Notes under the pieces: model-generated | Databases searched by the model: none | What the model saw: the letters and a program-made list of their open reading frames with translations, nothing else | What the model was told of the DNA's origin: nothing | In this document: positions 22,038 to 30,937 of the stretch, piece after piece | Numbering within the stretch: the stretch's first letter is position 1 | How the letters are laid out: every line of letters begins with the position of its first letter | NCBI GenBank assembly: GCA_946557785.1 | Contig: CAMNTH010000008.1 | Coordinates: 1-52,084, forward strand | Source: an uncultured Blautia sp. | GTDB taxonomy: Bacteria; Bacillota; Clostridia; Lachnospirales; Lachnospiraceae | Reading direction: 5' to 3' | Length of the DNA: 52,084 nt | Translations under genes and position numbers: made by a program

Positions 22038-24161
22038 ATGATGGAAAAGTTGGGAAAAGGGATTGTCAGGCATAAGATCCTGATACTTCTTCTGGGGATA
22101 CTGTTTCTGGTTCCATCGGTAATGGGATATTTAAAAACCCGTGTAAATTATGATATTCTTTCCTATCTGCCAAAGGATATTGAAACGATGAAGGGACAGG
22201 ACATTCTGGTAGATGAATTTGAAACAGGAGCATTCTCCATGGTTGTTCTGGAAGGGATGGAATTTAAGGACGTATCCGCACTAAAGGCAGAGATGGAACA
22301 GGTGGAACATGTAAAAAAAATTATCTGGTATGATTCTTTTGCAGATATTTCCATTCCGGTAGATTTGCTTCCAGAGAAAATAAAGGATGCATTTATAAAG
22401 GATGAATGTACTTTGATGGCCATCATTTTTGACACAACGATGTCGGCGGATGAAACAATGGATGCCATTGAAAAGCTTAGGAGCCTTGCTGGAAAACAGT
22501 GCTTTATCAGCGGTATGTCAGCTGTTGTAACAGATACGAAGAATCTTTCCAATAAAGAGACGCCCATTTATGTATGCATAGCAGTGCTGCTTTCTTCACT
22601 GGTTCTGGCATTGACCATGGATTCTTTTTTAATACCGCTGATGTTTCTGCTAAGTATCGGAATGGCCATCGCTTATAATCTGGGAAGCAATGTTTTTTTT
22701 GGAGAAATCTCCTACATAACAAAAGCTTTGAGCGCAGTTCTTCAGCTTGGCGTCACCATGGATTATTCTATTTTCTTATGGCACAGTTATCAGGAATGCT
22801 TTCGGAACCGCATAGGTCAGGCAGAAAAAGAAAATGGCGGAAAAATGACTAAGGAATCAGAAAAACAGGTGCGAAACGATGCTATGGCTAGGGCTATTGC
22901 TGCCACCATTACTTCTGTGGTGGGCAGTTCTGTGACCACAGTCGCAGGATTTATTGCATTATGTTTTATGAGCTTTACACTTGGCATGGATTTAGGCATG
23001 GTTATGGCAAAAGGTGTAGTATTCGGTGTGATCGCATGCGTTACAATACTTCCTTCTATGATCCTTATTTTTGATAAGGGAATTCAGAAAACAAAACATA
23101 AGCCAATTCTTCCAAAGTTTTCCGGACTTCCGGGATTTGTGTCAAAATACTATGGGATTATCCTGATTTTATTTGCAATTATCTGGATTCCTGCAGTATA
23201 TGGAAATAAAAATACAGAAGTATATTATAATTTGGATGAAACACTTCCAAAAGACCTGTCAAGCATTACTGCAAACCAGAAATTGAACGATACTTTTGAG
23301 ATGAACTCCACACACATGCTTCTAATCGACAGTCAGATGGAGCCAAAAAAAGTCTCTGCCATGACGGATGAAATTAAGCAAGTGGACGGTATAAAATCCG
23401 TGATCGGTCTGAATGCAATGCTGGGAAGTGAAATACCAAGAGAGCTTCTTCCTTCCAAAATAACCGATATGCTGATCAACGAAAACTATGAGCTGATGCT
23501 GGTAAGCAGTGAGTATAAGGTGGCCTCTGAAGAAGTAAATACCCAGTGTGACGAATTGAATAGGATCATCAAAGAATATGATTCGTCCTCTATGCTGGTA
23601 GGGGAGGCTCCATGTACAAAGGATCTGATCGAGATTACAGACCGGGATTTTAAAACCGTAAGCATGGTATCTATTGGCGTGATTTTGCTCATCATCCTGG
23701 TTGTATTCAAATCCATAAGCCTTCCGGCCATCCTGGTTCTGGTGATTGAATTTGCAATTTATATTAATATGGCAATACCCTATTATACCCATACGGAAAT
23801 CCCATTTATAGCATCTATTGTGATCGGTACCATACAGCTTGGCTCCACTGTGGATTATGCCATTTTAATGACTACCCGCTATAAGCTGGAAAGGCATAAT
23901 GGTGCACAAAGGAGGGAAGCCGTAAGGATTGCCCACAGTACATCCATACAGTCTGTTGTGGTGAGCGCATTAAGCTTTTTTGCAGCTACTTTCGGAGTTG
24001 GCGCTTATTCAGACATTGATATGATCAGTTCCTTATGTACTTTAATGGCAAGGGGCGCTCTTATCAGTATGGCGGTGGTTCTTTTGGTTCTTCCTGCAAT
24101 GTATCTGCTTCTTGACAAGGTAATTTGCACAACATCTATTGGTTTTAAGTCTAAAAAATAA
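22038..24161 (+). CDS. MMPL/RND-superfamily transporter
   Basis: 707 residues with the duplicated RND layout: one membrane helix (HKILILLLGILFLVPSVMGY), an extracellular domain of about 140 residues, five helices, then the same again in the second half. Typical are TMDYSIFLWHSY in the first half and STVDYAILMTTRY in the second, which hold the proton-relay aspartates of the family. Gram-positive members export lipids, peptides or drugs. The ATG at 22038 has AGAGAGGAG upstream. The repeat protein follows after 15 bases, so the two form an operon under TetR control. The cargo is unknown. Confidence 0.9.
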   Translation: MMEKLGKGIVRHKILILLLGILFLVPSVMGYLKTRVNYDILSYLPKDIETMKGQDILVDEFETGAFSMVVLEGMEFKDVSALKAEMEQVEHVKKIIWYDSFADISIPVDLLPEKIKDAFIKDECTLMAIIFDTTMSADETMDAIEKLRSLAGKQCFISGMSAVVTDTKNLSNKETPIYVCIAVLLSSLVLALTMDSFLIPLMFLLSIGMAIAYNLGSNVFFGEISYITKALSAVLQLGVTMDYSIFLWHSYQECFRNRIGQAEKENGGKMTKESEKQVRNDAMARAIAATITSVVGSSVTTVAGFIALCFMSFTLGMDLGMVMAKGVVFGVIACVTILPSMILIFDKGIQKTKHKPILPKFSGLPGFVSKYYGIILILFAIIWIPAVYGNKNTEVYYNLDETLPKDLSSITANQKLNDTFEMNSTHMLLIDSQMEPKKVSAMTDEIKQVDGIKSVIGLNAMLGSEIPRELLPSKITDMLINENYELMLVSSEYKVASEEVNTQCDELNRIIKEYDSSSMLVGEAPCTKDLIEITDRDFKTVSMVSIGVILLIILVVFKSISLPAILVLVIEFAIYINMAIPYYTHTEIPFIASIVIGTIQLGSTVDYAILMTTRYKLERHNGAQRREAVRIAHSTSIQSVVVSALSFFAATFGVGAYSDIDMISSLCTLMARGALISMAVVLLVLPAMYLLLDKVICTTSIGFKSKK

Positions 24162-24176
24162 ATGGAGGTAATTACG

Positions 24177-27100
24177 ATGAAAGGATTATATAAAGAAATG
24201 TATCGGAAACTTCTGGCTGGTTCACTTACCATCAGCATGGTATTTTCCGCACCTTTGGCAGCTTTTGCGGATACGGGAATGGGAAGCGGAGATGATTCCG
24301 GGAATAAAAAAACAGAGAAAAATGAAACCGCAGAAAAAGACGAAACCGTTTATATTTTTACAGATGCATCTGGAAAACCTACGAAGACAATTGTAAGTGA
24401 GCATTTAAGCGGAGAGGGAACCGGAGAGGTAGAGGATACCACGGTTCTTGAGGATATTGAGAATATCAAAGGGGATGAAACTTTTGCAGATGAAGCGGAG
24501 GATGAAATCTGCTGGAATGCAGAAGGAAGGGATATTTACTACCAGGGAACCACAGACAGAGAAGCTCCTGTAGATATTCAGATTACTTATTATCTTAATG
24601 GGAAAGCTGTTTCACCTGAAGAACTGGCAGGAAAAAGCGGTGAAGTAACGATTCGCTATGACTACGTAAATAAAGAGAAAAAAATGGTGAAAATTGGGAG
24701 AAAGCAGCAGGAAATTTATGTTCCTTTTGCTGTTGTCAGTGCTCTCGTAATGGATAAAAATAAGGTTTCCAATGTAAGCGTAAGCTCTGGAAGAGTAGTA
24801 ACAGAAGGGGACAGGGTCATGGTTTTAGGCCTTGCTATGCCGGGACTTACAGAGAGTATTTCCGGCGTTGCAGAAAATCTGGATATTGATATTCCGGGAT
24901 ATGTGGAAGTAACGATGGATGCATCAGAGTTTTCTGTAGATATGGCAATGTCTATTGTTACCAATAACCTTATTTCAGAACTGGATGTGGATGATAAAGG
25001 AAGTCTGGATAACCTGAAGGAAGACATGGAAACCCTTACAGAAAGCTCTAAGCTTCTGGTGGATGGTACTGGGGAATTGCTGGACGGCATTACGGAACTG
25101 GATGAAAAACTGCCGGATCTTTCAGAGGGAGTTTCTGAATTATCAGATGGCGTTGCAGAATATACGGACGGAGTGTCCAAGGTAAATGAGGGCGCAGGCG
25201 AGCTGAAAGGCGGAACGTCCGCTCTCGCAGAGGGCGCTGGAGAACTTGTATCAGGAGCATTAACCGCCAAAAAAGGAGCAGGGGAGCTGGCAGCAGGATA
25301 TGCCGGAAGCAATGGAGCAAAAGAAGGGGCCAAAAGCCTGGCATCCGGTGCGAAAACACTGGATTCCGGTGCACGGGACTTGGCATCCGGTATTTCCAGC
25401 GCAGTTCAGGGAGCACAGAGCCTGGCACAAGGAAGTGAAGCCCTGGCAGATGGAGCAGACAAGGCTTATACTGGTGCAGGTCAGTTATACAGCGGGTTAA
25501 ATGATCTGAAAAAAGGGACAAAACAGTTAAATGCAGGAATAAATGAGATGGTAAAAAAGGCTTCTCCCCTGGCAGAGGGAACAAAAAAACTCCAGGATGG
25601 AGCGGCAGCCCTTGCCAGCGGAACAGCCCTTTTAGACAGTAAAATGCCCGAATTAAAAAAAGGTGCGCAGGCCCTGGAGGGAGGAGCAAAGAATTTGCCG
25701 GATTCTGCAAAAGCCCTTCAGAGCGGCGCCGGCCAGATCCAGGCAGGTATAAAAGACCTTCCAGAGGCGGTAGGAAAGCTTAAGGAAGGTGCAGAGAATC
25801 TTACTTCCAATGCAGCGCTTTTAAAGGAAGGTGCAGCGCCCCTTAAGGAAGGTGCAGGCGCCCTTACAGAAGGTGCGAAGAACCTTCAGAATGGTTTTTC
25901 AGGAATGTCCGAAGGTATTCAGGGAATCTCTGAGGGCGCATCAGCGGTGGTTTCGGGGGCGGATACAGCAGTGGGCGCATCAGAAAAGCTTCAAAGCGCA
26001 GCCTCGGATTTAAGCAATGCAGCAAAAGAGCTGACTGGAGCTGCAGCTTCCGTTGGAAGCAGTGCGCAGGCGCTGGCAGGCCAGGCAGGTTCTGTTGCTG
26101 AGAATGCAATGGCTCTTTCCCAAATGGATGCAGGCAGCGTCAATGTATCTGTGGAAGCATCAATTACGGAAATGGGAGTGGATACCTCTGCGATTTCCGG
26201 TTTGTCTGTAGATTTAAGCGGCCTTGGCCTGACGGATGAACAGATTGGAGAAATCCAGGGACGGATTAGCAGCGCTGCCGCATCAGCTGCTTCAGCAGTC
26301 AGCAGTACAGTTTATGCTGTGCCCAAAGCCCATGTCACAGGAGTAGATATTTCTGCACTGACAGGGGCAGCGGGAGAGGTAGCATCTTTAGCGTCCGGTT
26401 TAGCGGAAGGTGCCGCTTTTGTAGGCAATTCTGCATCAGGGATGCAGGCCAGTGCAGCACAGGTGCAGTCCGGTGCATCAGAAGTGCAATCCGGTGCCCA
26501 GGGACTTGCAGGAGCTGTTGTTTCCGTAAAGGAAGGGGCACAGAAACTTTCCGGTGCGGCAGAAAAATTGGGAAGCGGTTCAGTGGGCGCGGCAGAAGGC
26601 GTACAAAGCGTGATTTCAGGAGCCCAAAGGATATCGGCAGGCGCAGACTCCTATGCTGAAGGTGCCGAACCCTATGCACTGGGTGCAGCAGAGTTTGCAT
26701 CAGGTGCTTTGGAATTATCAGAGAAAATGTCTGCCATTGCTCCTGGCGTGGATTCTTTAAAAGCAGGAATTGATACGCTTGCAGCACAGGCCCCTGAGCT
26801 TACAGGTGGAATCTCCAGGTTAAAAGAGGGAATTGATGAGCTTGGGGAGAGTACTCCTTCCCTGAAATCCGGTGCAGCTGAATTAAAGAGCGGAATGGAT
26901 ACGCTTGGTGGAAATGTTCCTGAGCTTTTGAAGGGAATGACACAGCTGCGTTCAGGAATCAAAGCAGCCGATAAGGGCACAGGAGCGCTGATAACAGGCG
27001 CAAAGGAATTAAAAAGGGGATTATCCACACTTTCTGGCGGAAGCAGGACTCTTGCAGGAGGGGCAGATTCTCTGGCGGCAGGGGCAGTACACCTGCAGGG

Positions 27101-27605
27101 AGGAGTGGGACTTCTCACATCCGGAACAGGTGCACTTTCTTCAGGCGCAGGAAAACTCTATTCCGGCATTGGCAAGCTTCAGGATGGAACCATTCAGCTG
27201 GAAGCAGGCCTTTCAGAATTATATACAGGCAGCAGGAACCTGGAAAGCGGAGCCTTGGAACTGGATAAGGGCGCTTTGCAGCTAAAAGAGGGGACTGGTG
27301 GATTAGCAGAAAATTCACCGAAGCTGGTAGACGGCGTAAAGGAACTGTCAGATGGTTCGGATGACTTGGTCGATGGCGTTGGAAAACTAAAGGACGGCGC
27401 AAAAGAACTGAATGACGGTATGAAGGAGTTTGATGAAGAGGGTATTCAGAAGCTTTCAGATCTTTTTGACGGAGATGTCCAGGAACTTTTGGACTGCCTA
27501 AGAGCAATCCAGGATGCAGATAAGGAGTATCGTTCCTTTGCCGGTATATCCGATGATATGGATGGTAAAGTGAAATTCATTATTAAGACAGATACGATTG
27601 GCTGA
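24177..27605 (+). CDS. Large secreted heptad-repeat protein partnered with MMPL transporter
   Basis: 1142 residues. It starts with a signal peptide (LLAGSLTISMVFSAPLAAFA, cleavage likely before DTG) and a head domain of about 250 residues. Most of the rest consists of seven-residue repeats of the type L-x-x-G-A-x-x (GAGELKGG, GTSALAEGAGELVSG), as in the extracellular parts of YhgE/Pip proteins. The repeats form two blocks, roughly residues 290-650 and 735-1087, separated by a non-repetitive segment near 655-720. No membrane anchor or sortase motif is seen at the C-terminus (KFIIKTDTIG). The operon with an MMPL transporter suggests an extracellular partner of that pump. GGAGGT is eight bases before the chosen ATG; an ATG at 24162 overlaps that site. 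Confidence 0.85.
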   Translation: MKGLYKEMYRKLLAGSLTISMVFSAPLAAFADTGMGSGDDSGNKKTEKNETAEKDETVYIFTDASGKPTKTIVSEHLSGEGTGEVEDTTVLEDIENIKGDETFADEAEDEICWNAEGRDIYYQGTTDREAPVDIQITYYLNGKAVSPEELAGKSGEVTIRYDYVNKEKKMVKIGRKQQEIYVPFAVVSALVMDKNKVSNVSVSSGRVVTEGDRVMVLGLAMPGLTESISGVAENLDIDIPGYVEVTMDASEFSVDMAMSIVTNNLISELDVDDKGSLDNLKEDMETLTESSKLLVDGTGELLDGITELDEKLPDLSEGVSELSDGVAEYTDGVSKVNEGAGELKGGTSALAEGAGELVSGALTAKKGAGELAAGYAGSNGAKEGAKSLASGAKTLDSGARDLASGISSAVQGAQSLAQGSEALADGADKAYTGAGQLYSGLNDLKKGTKQLNAGINEMVKKASPLAEGTKKLQDGAAALASGTALLDSKMPELKKGAQALEGGAKNLPDSAKALQSGAGQIQAGIKDLPEAVGKLKEGAENLTSNAALLKEGAAPLKEGAGALTEGAKNLQNGFSGMSEGIQGISEGASAVVSGADTAVGASEKLQSAASDLSNAAKELTGAAASVGSSAQALAGQAGSVAENAMALSQMDAGSVNVSVEASITEMGVDTSAISGLSVDLSGLGLTDEQIGEIQGRISSAAASAASAVSSTVYAVPKAHVTGVDISALTGAAGEVASLASGLAEGAAFVGNSASGMQASAAQVQSGASEVQSGAQGLAGAVVSVKEGAQKLSGAAEKLGSGSVGAAEGVQSVISGAQRISAGADSYAEGAEPYALGAAEFASGALELSEKMSAIAPGVDSLKAGIDTLAAQAPELTGGISRLKEGIDELGESTPSLKSGAAELKSGMDTLGGNVPELLKGMTQLRSGIKAADKGTGALITGAKELKRGLSTLSGGSRTLAGGADSLAAGAVHLQGGVGLLTSGTGALSSGAGKLYSGIGKLQDGTIQLEAGLSELYTGSRNLESGALELDKGALQLKEGTGGLAENSPKLVDGVKELSDGSDDLVDGVGKLKDGAKELNDGMKEFDEEGIQKLSDLFDGDVQELLDCLRAIQDADKEYRSFAGISDDMDGKVKFIIKTDTIG

Positions 27606-27615
27606 AGCCAGGGAC

Positions 27616-27644
27616 TTGCACATCCAAAATGACCATGCTATAAT
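27616..27644 (+). promoter_or_regulatory. Sigma-A promoter of the leader RNA and cell-cycle gene
   Basis: TTGCAC (27616-27621), 17-base spacer, TATAAT (27639-27644). Confidence 0.75.
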
Positions 27645-27647
27645 TGA

Positions 27648-27746
27648 TGATACTAGGGTCAAAAAGTCTGATTCCACGATATGTGAACATTGGGCAGGGT
27701 TGTGGGAGTGCGAAGCACGGAACGATCCGTAGGTATCATAGCTGCC
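27648..27746 (+). ncRNA. Candidate structured leader RNA with pseudoknot (unknown class)
   Basis: About 100 bases of the 5' leader can form several helices: TGATAC 27648-27653 with GTATCA 27733-27738; TTCCAC 27672-27677 with GTGGGA 27702-27707; GTGC-GAA-GCAC 27708-27718; ACGGA-ACGA-TCCGT 27717-27730. GGCAG 27693-27697 can pair with CTGCC 27742-27746, which crosses the outer helix and would make a pseudoknot. A strong promoter precedes it and a gene follows. No clear terminator is seen, so control could act on translation. I do not recognise the class. Confidence 0.45.
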
Positions 27747-27793
27747 GACATCATTGATGGGAATTGAAAATATATATAAAGTTGGGTGATGCA

Positions 27794-28990
27794 ATGGGTA
27801 AGGTGAAACAGCCGAGAACAACATTTATAGGAAGAATAAAAGCCATTTTATTTGAAAAGACAGATTATTACGATTACAGCCTGGTTGCAGTGATCATTCT
27901 TTTAACATGCTTTGGCTTGATCATGCTTTATAGTACCAGTGCCTATATGGCAGAGCTGGATCATAATGACGATATGCACTATTTTAAAAAGCAAGCCGTG
28001 ATCAGCCTGGCGTGCCTGGTTTTTGCGCTGGCGATCTCCAGGATTGATTATCATATTCTGAGCTATTTTACAACGATCTTATACGGGGCAGCCATTCTTT
28101 TGATGCTTCTGGTAAAGACGCCTCTTGGCTGGGCGTCCCATGGTGCGCGCCGCTGGCTGAGGCTGGGTCCTATTCAGTTCCAGCCTGCGGAGGTGGCTAA
28201 GATTGCCGTGATCGTGTGCCTGTCTTACATGATCGTAAAGATGGGCAAGCAGGTTCGGACGCTGAAGGCCTGCCTGGTCCTTGGCAGTATGGGAGGCGTT
28301 CTGGGACTCATAGCTTATGTAGCTACGGAGAATCTAAGTACGGCGATCATCATCTGCGGAATAACCGCAGGATTGATTTTTATCGCCCATCCGGATACAC
28401 GTCCCTTTATACTGATTGCGGTTGCCGCCGGTGTACTGATTGCCTTGCTTGTGGTATTTTTAAGCACTACGCTGGAGACCAGTTCCAGCTTTCGTATCAG
28501 GCGTATCCTGGTATGGCTCCATCCTGAGGATTATGCTTCCGGAGATGGATATCAGACACTTCAGGCTTTGTATGCCATTGGATCAGGAGGACTTTTAGGA
28601 AGAGGGCTTGGAAACAGTATCCAGAAGCTGGGCAGTGTGCCGGAGGCGCAGAACGATATGATCTTTTCCATTATCTGTGAAGAACTGGGCATATTGGGAG
28701 GCGCCATTGTGCTGCTTTTGTTTGCGTATTTGCTTTACAGACTGTTTTTTATTGCACAGAACGCACCGGATATGTTTGGTTCTTTGATGGTCAGCGGTAT
28801 TTTTATTCATATTGCTCTGCAGGTTATCTTTAATATTGCCGTAGTTTTAAACATGATGCCAAATACAGGTATTACGCTTCCGTTCATCAGTTACGGCGGC
28901 ACTTCGGTTCTGTTCTTAATGGCAGAGATGGGGCTGGCGCTAAGCGTGGCGCGCAGGATTAAGTTTCAGGAATCGGAACTTTTGCTGTAG
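27794..28990 (+). CDS. FtsW/RodA/SpoVE-family peptidoglycan glycosyltransferase
   Basis: 398 residues and about ten membrane helices. SEDS proteins polymerise lipid II into glycan strands in division (FtsW), elongation (RodA) or sporulation (SpoVE). Conserved stretches are ARRWLRLGPIQFQPAE, the loop GDGYQTLQALYAIGSGG, EAQNDMIFSIICEELG and the C-terminal NTGITLPFISYGGTS. I chose the ATG at 27794 (GGGTGA upstream); a TTG at 27764 is an alternative. The neighbouring acpP and gltX do not decide which of the three roles applies. Confidence 0.88.
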   Translation: MGKVKQPRTTFIGRIKAILFEKTDYYDYSLVAVIILLTCFGLIMLYSTSAYMAELDHNDDMHYFKKQAVISLACLVFALAISRIDYHILSYFTTILYGAAILLMLLVKTPLGWASHGARRWLRLGPIQFQPAEVAKIAVIVCLSYMIVKMGKQVRTLKACLVLGSMGGVLGLIAYVATENLSTAIIICGITAGLIFIAHPDTRPFILIAVAAGVLIALLVVFLSTTLETSSSFRIRRILVWLHPEDYASGDGYQTLQALYAIGSGGLLGRGLGNSIQKLGSVPEAQNDMIFSIICEELGILGGAIVLLLFAYLLYRLFFIAQNAPDMFGSLMVSGIFIHIALQVIFNIAVVLNMMPNTGITLPFISYGGTSVLFLMAEMGLALSVARRIKFQESELLL

Positions 28991-29016
28991 GAACTCTGAA
29001 ATAATGGAAAATAGTA

Positions 29017-29045
29017 TTGACAAAATCTACCACAGCATATATACT
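29017..29045 (+). promoter_or_regulatory. Promoter of acpP
   Basis: TTGACA (29017-29022), 17-base spacer, TATACT (29040-29045). Confidence 0.85.
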
Positions 29046-29098
29046 TTGGGCATCAAAATTATCATAAAGCAGGATGTTTGATAAAGGAGAGAAAAGTA

Positions 29099-29332
29099 AT
29101 GTTAGAAAAAATGAAAGAGATTATTTCAGAACAGCTAAATTTGGATACGGCAGATGTGACCCCGGAGACTTCCTTTAAAGATGATCTTGGTGCTGATTCC
29201 CTTGATCTTTTTGAACTGGTTATGGCTTTGGAAGAAGAGTATAATTTAGAGATTCCTACGGATGAGCTGACAGATATGGAAACCATCGGAGACGTGATGG
29301 AATATCTTAGAGGTAAAGGCGTAGAAGCATAA
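29099..29332 (+). CDS. acpP: Acyl carrier protein
   Basis: 77 residues, acidic and helical. The phosphopantetheine attachment serine is in GADSLDLFE (Ser near 34), followed by the recognition helix LVMALEEEYNLEIP. It carries acyl chains in fatty-acid synthesis. The ATG at 29099 has AAAGGAGA nine bases upstream; an in-frame start at 29078 overlaps that site. It is a single-gene unit with its own promoter and terminator, and no fab genes are near. The phosphopantetheinyl transferase that could activate it is encoded 3.4 kb downstream. A secondary ACP for another pathway cannot be excluded. Confidence 0.93.
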   Translation: MLEKMKEIISEQLNLDTADVTPETSFKDDLGADSLDLFELVMALEEEYNLEIPTDELTDMETIGDVMEYLRGKGVEA

Positions 29333-29343
29333 TGTGCGTGCTG

Positions 29344-29382
29344 ATTCTCCCTGCGGCAGAGATGCTGCAGGGGGAATTTTTT
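29344..29382 (+). terminator. Terminator of acpP
   Basis: Stem ATTCTCCCTGC (29344-29354) with GCAGGGGGAAT (29367-29377), one G-T pair, followed by a T run. Confidence 0.85.
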
Positions 29383-29400
29383 GCATTATGGGAAAAGTTA

Positions 29401-29430
29401 TGGACATTTGGAGAGGGATAGTGTTATAAT
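29401..29430 (+). promoter_or_regulatory. Promoter of the gltX operon
   Basis: TGGACA (29401-29406), 18-base spacer, TATAAT (29425-29430), 35 bases before gltX. Confidence 0.7.
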
Positions 29431-29465
29431 TAAAAACCGAAAAATGGAACAGGAGAATTGAGATC

Positions 29466-30917
29466 ATGAATAAATTAAGAACGAGATTCGCACCTAGTCC
29501 GACAGGAAGGATGCATGTCGGAAATTTGAGGACTGCGTTATATGCATATTTGATTACAAAGCACGAGGGCGGAGATTTTATCCTGCGTATCGAGGATACG
29601 GATCAGGAGCGCTATATGGAGGGTGCTGTTGAGATTATTTATCGTACGCTGGAGAAGACAGGACTGCTTCATGATGAAGGGCCGGATAAGGACGGAGGCG
29701 TTGGCCCCTATGTGCAGAGTGAGAGACAGGCGTCAGGAGTTTATTTGGAATATGCGAAGAAGCTGATCAGCCAGGGAGATGCTTATTACTGCTTCTGTAA
29801 GCAGGAAGAGCTGGAGAGTATGAAGCGCATGGTTGCCGGGAAAGAGATTTCTATTTATGATAAAAGGTGCCTTGGCCTGCCGAAAGAAGAGGTTGAGAGA
29901 AGGCTTGCAGAGGGCGAGCCTTATGTAATTCGTTTTAATATGCCTACAGAAGGAACAACTACATTCCACGATGTAATTTATGGGGATATTACTGTAAATA
30001 ACCAGGAGCTTGAGGACCTGATCCTCATTAAATCTGACGGATATCCCACGTATAACTTTGCAAACGTGGTAGATGACCACTTGATGGGAATTACCCATGT
30101 GGTAAGGGGAAATGAGTATCTTTCTTCTGCACCGAAGTACAACCGGATTTATGAGGCCTTTGGGTGGGAGATTCCTACCTATGTGCATTGTCCTCTGATT
30201 ACTAACGAGGAACATCAGAAGCTTTCCAAGCGTTCCGGTCATTCTTCTTATGAAGATCTGGTAGAGCAGGGATTTTTGACAGAGGCCATCGTGAATTTTG
30301 TAGCGCTTCTTGGATGGAGCCCTCAGGAAAACAGGGAGATTTACACATTGGAAGAGCTGGTGGAGGTATTTGATTACCGCCATATGAGCAAATCACCGGC
30401 AGTTTTTGATATTACGAAGCTTCGCTGGATGAACGGAGAATATATTAAGAAAATGGATGGGGATGCTTTTTATGAAAAAGCGCTTCCGTATATGAAACAG
30501 GCATTAAAGAAGGAATATGATTTTAAAAAGATCGCAGCAATGGTCCAGACCAGGATTGAGGTTTTCCCGGATATTCCCCCATTGGTTGACTTCTTTGAGG
30601 AAGTACCGGAATACGATGTTTCCATGTACAGGCATAAAAAGATGAAAACCACACAGGAAAGCGCGTTGTCAGTCCTTCAGGAAGTGCTTCCTGTTCTGGA
30701 AGCCCAGGAGAACTATGACAATGATTCTCTTTATGCACAATTAAGTGAATTTGTAAAAGAAAAAGGCTATAAGAACGGCTATGTTATGTGGCCCATCCGT
30801 ACTGCAGTATCTGGAAAGCAAATGACTCCTGCAGGAGCTACGGAAATTATGGAGATCATTGGCAAGGAAGAGACCATAAGCCGTATCAGGGCAGCAATCG
30901 AAAAATTACAGCAGTAA
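29466..30917 (+). CDS. gltX: Glutamyl-tRNA synthetase
   Basis: 483 residues, class I aminoacyl-tRNA synthetase that charges tRNA-Glu (and often tRNA-Gln in Clostridia, later amidated by GatCAB). The HIGH-type motif is in [19 protein letters not shown] and the KMSKS-type motif in KLSKRSGH. The catalytic domain is followed by the helical anticodon-binding domain from about residue 330. The length is normal. The helicase gene follows after 20 bases, probably in the same transcript. Confidence 0.96.
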   Translation: MNKLRTRFAPSPTGRMHVGNLRTALYAYLITKHEGGDFILRIEDTDQERYMEGAVEIIYRTLEKTGLLHDEGPDKDGGVGPYVQSERQASGVYLEYAKKLISQGDAYYCFCKQEELESMKRMVAGKEISIYDKRCLGLPKEEVERRLAEGEPYVIRFNMPTEGTTTFHDVIYGDITVNNQELEDLILIKSDGYPTYNFANVVDDHLMGITHVVRGNEYLSSAPKYNRIYEAFGWEIPTYVHCPLITNEEHQKLSKRSGHSSYEDLVEQGFLTEAIVNFVALLGWSPQENREIYTLEELVEVFDYRHMSKSPAVFDITKLRWMNGEYIKKMDGDAFYEKALPYMKQALKKEYDFKKIAAMVQTRIEVFPDIPPLVDFFEEVPEYDVSMYRHKKMKTTQESALSVLQEVLPVLEAQENYDNDSLYAQLSEFVKEKGYKNGYVMWPIRTAVSGKQMTPAGATEIMEIIGKEETISRIRAAIEKLQQ

Positions 30918-30937
30918 ATAAATGAGCAGAAGGAAGC

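Noticed and set aside
24700..26800. Long minus-strand open frames opposite the heptad-repeat gene
   Set aside because: They are rich in Ser/Pro/Leu from the complement of GC-biased repeat codons, have no ribosome sites and no homology that I recognise; they mirror the plus-strand gene.
25050..27440. Dense short repeats that could be taken for a CRISPR array or tandem DNA repeat
   Set aside because: The periodicity is 21 bp at the protein level (seven residues) within one long open frame, with synonymous variation; there are no identical repeats with unique spacers.
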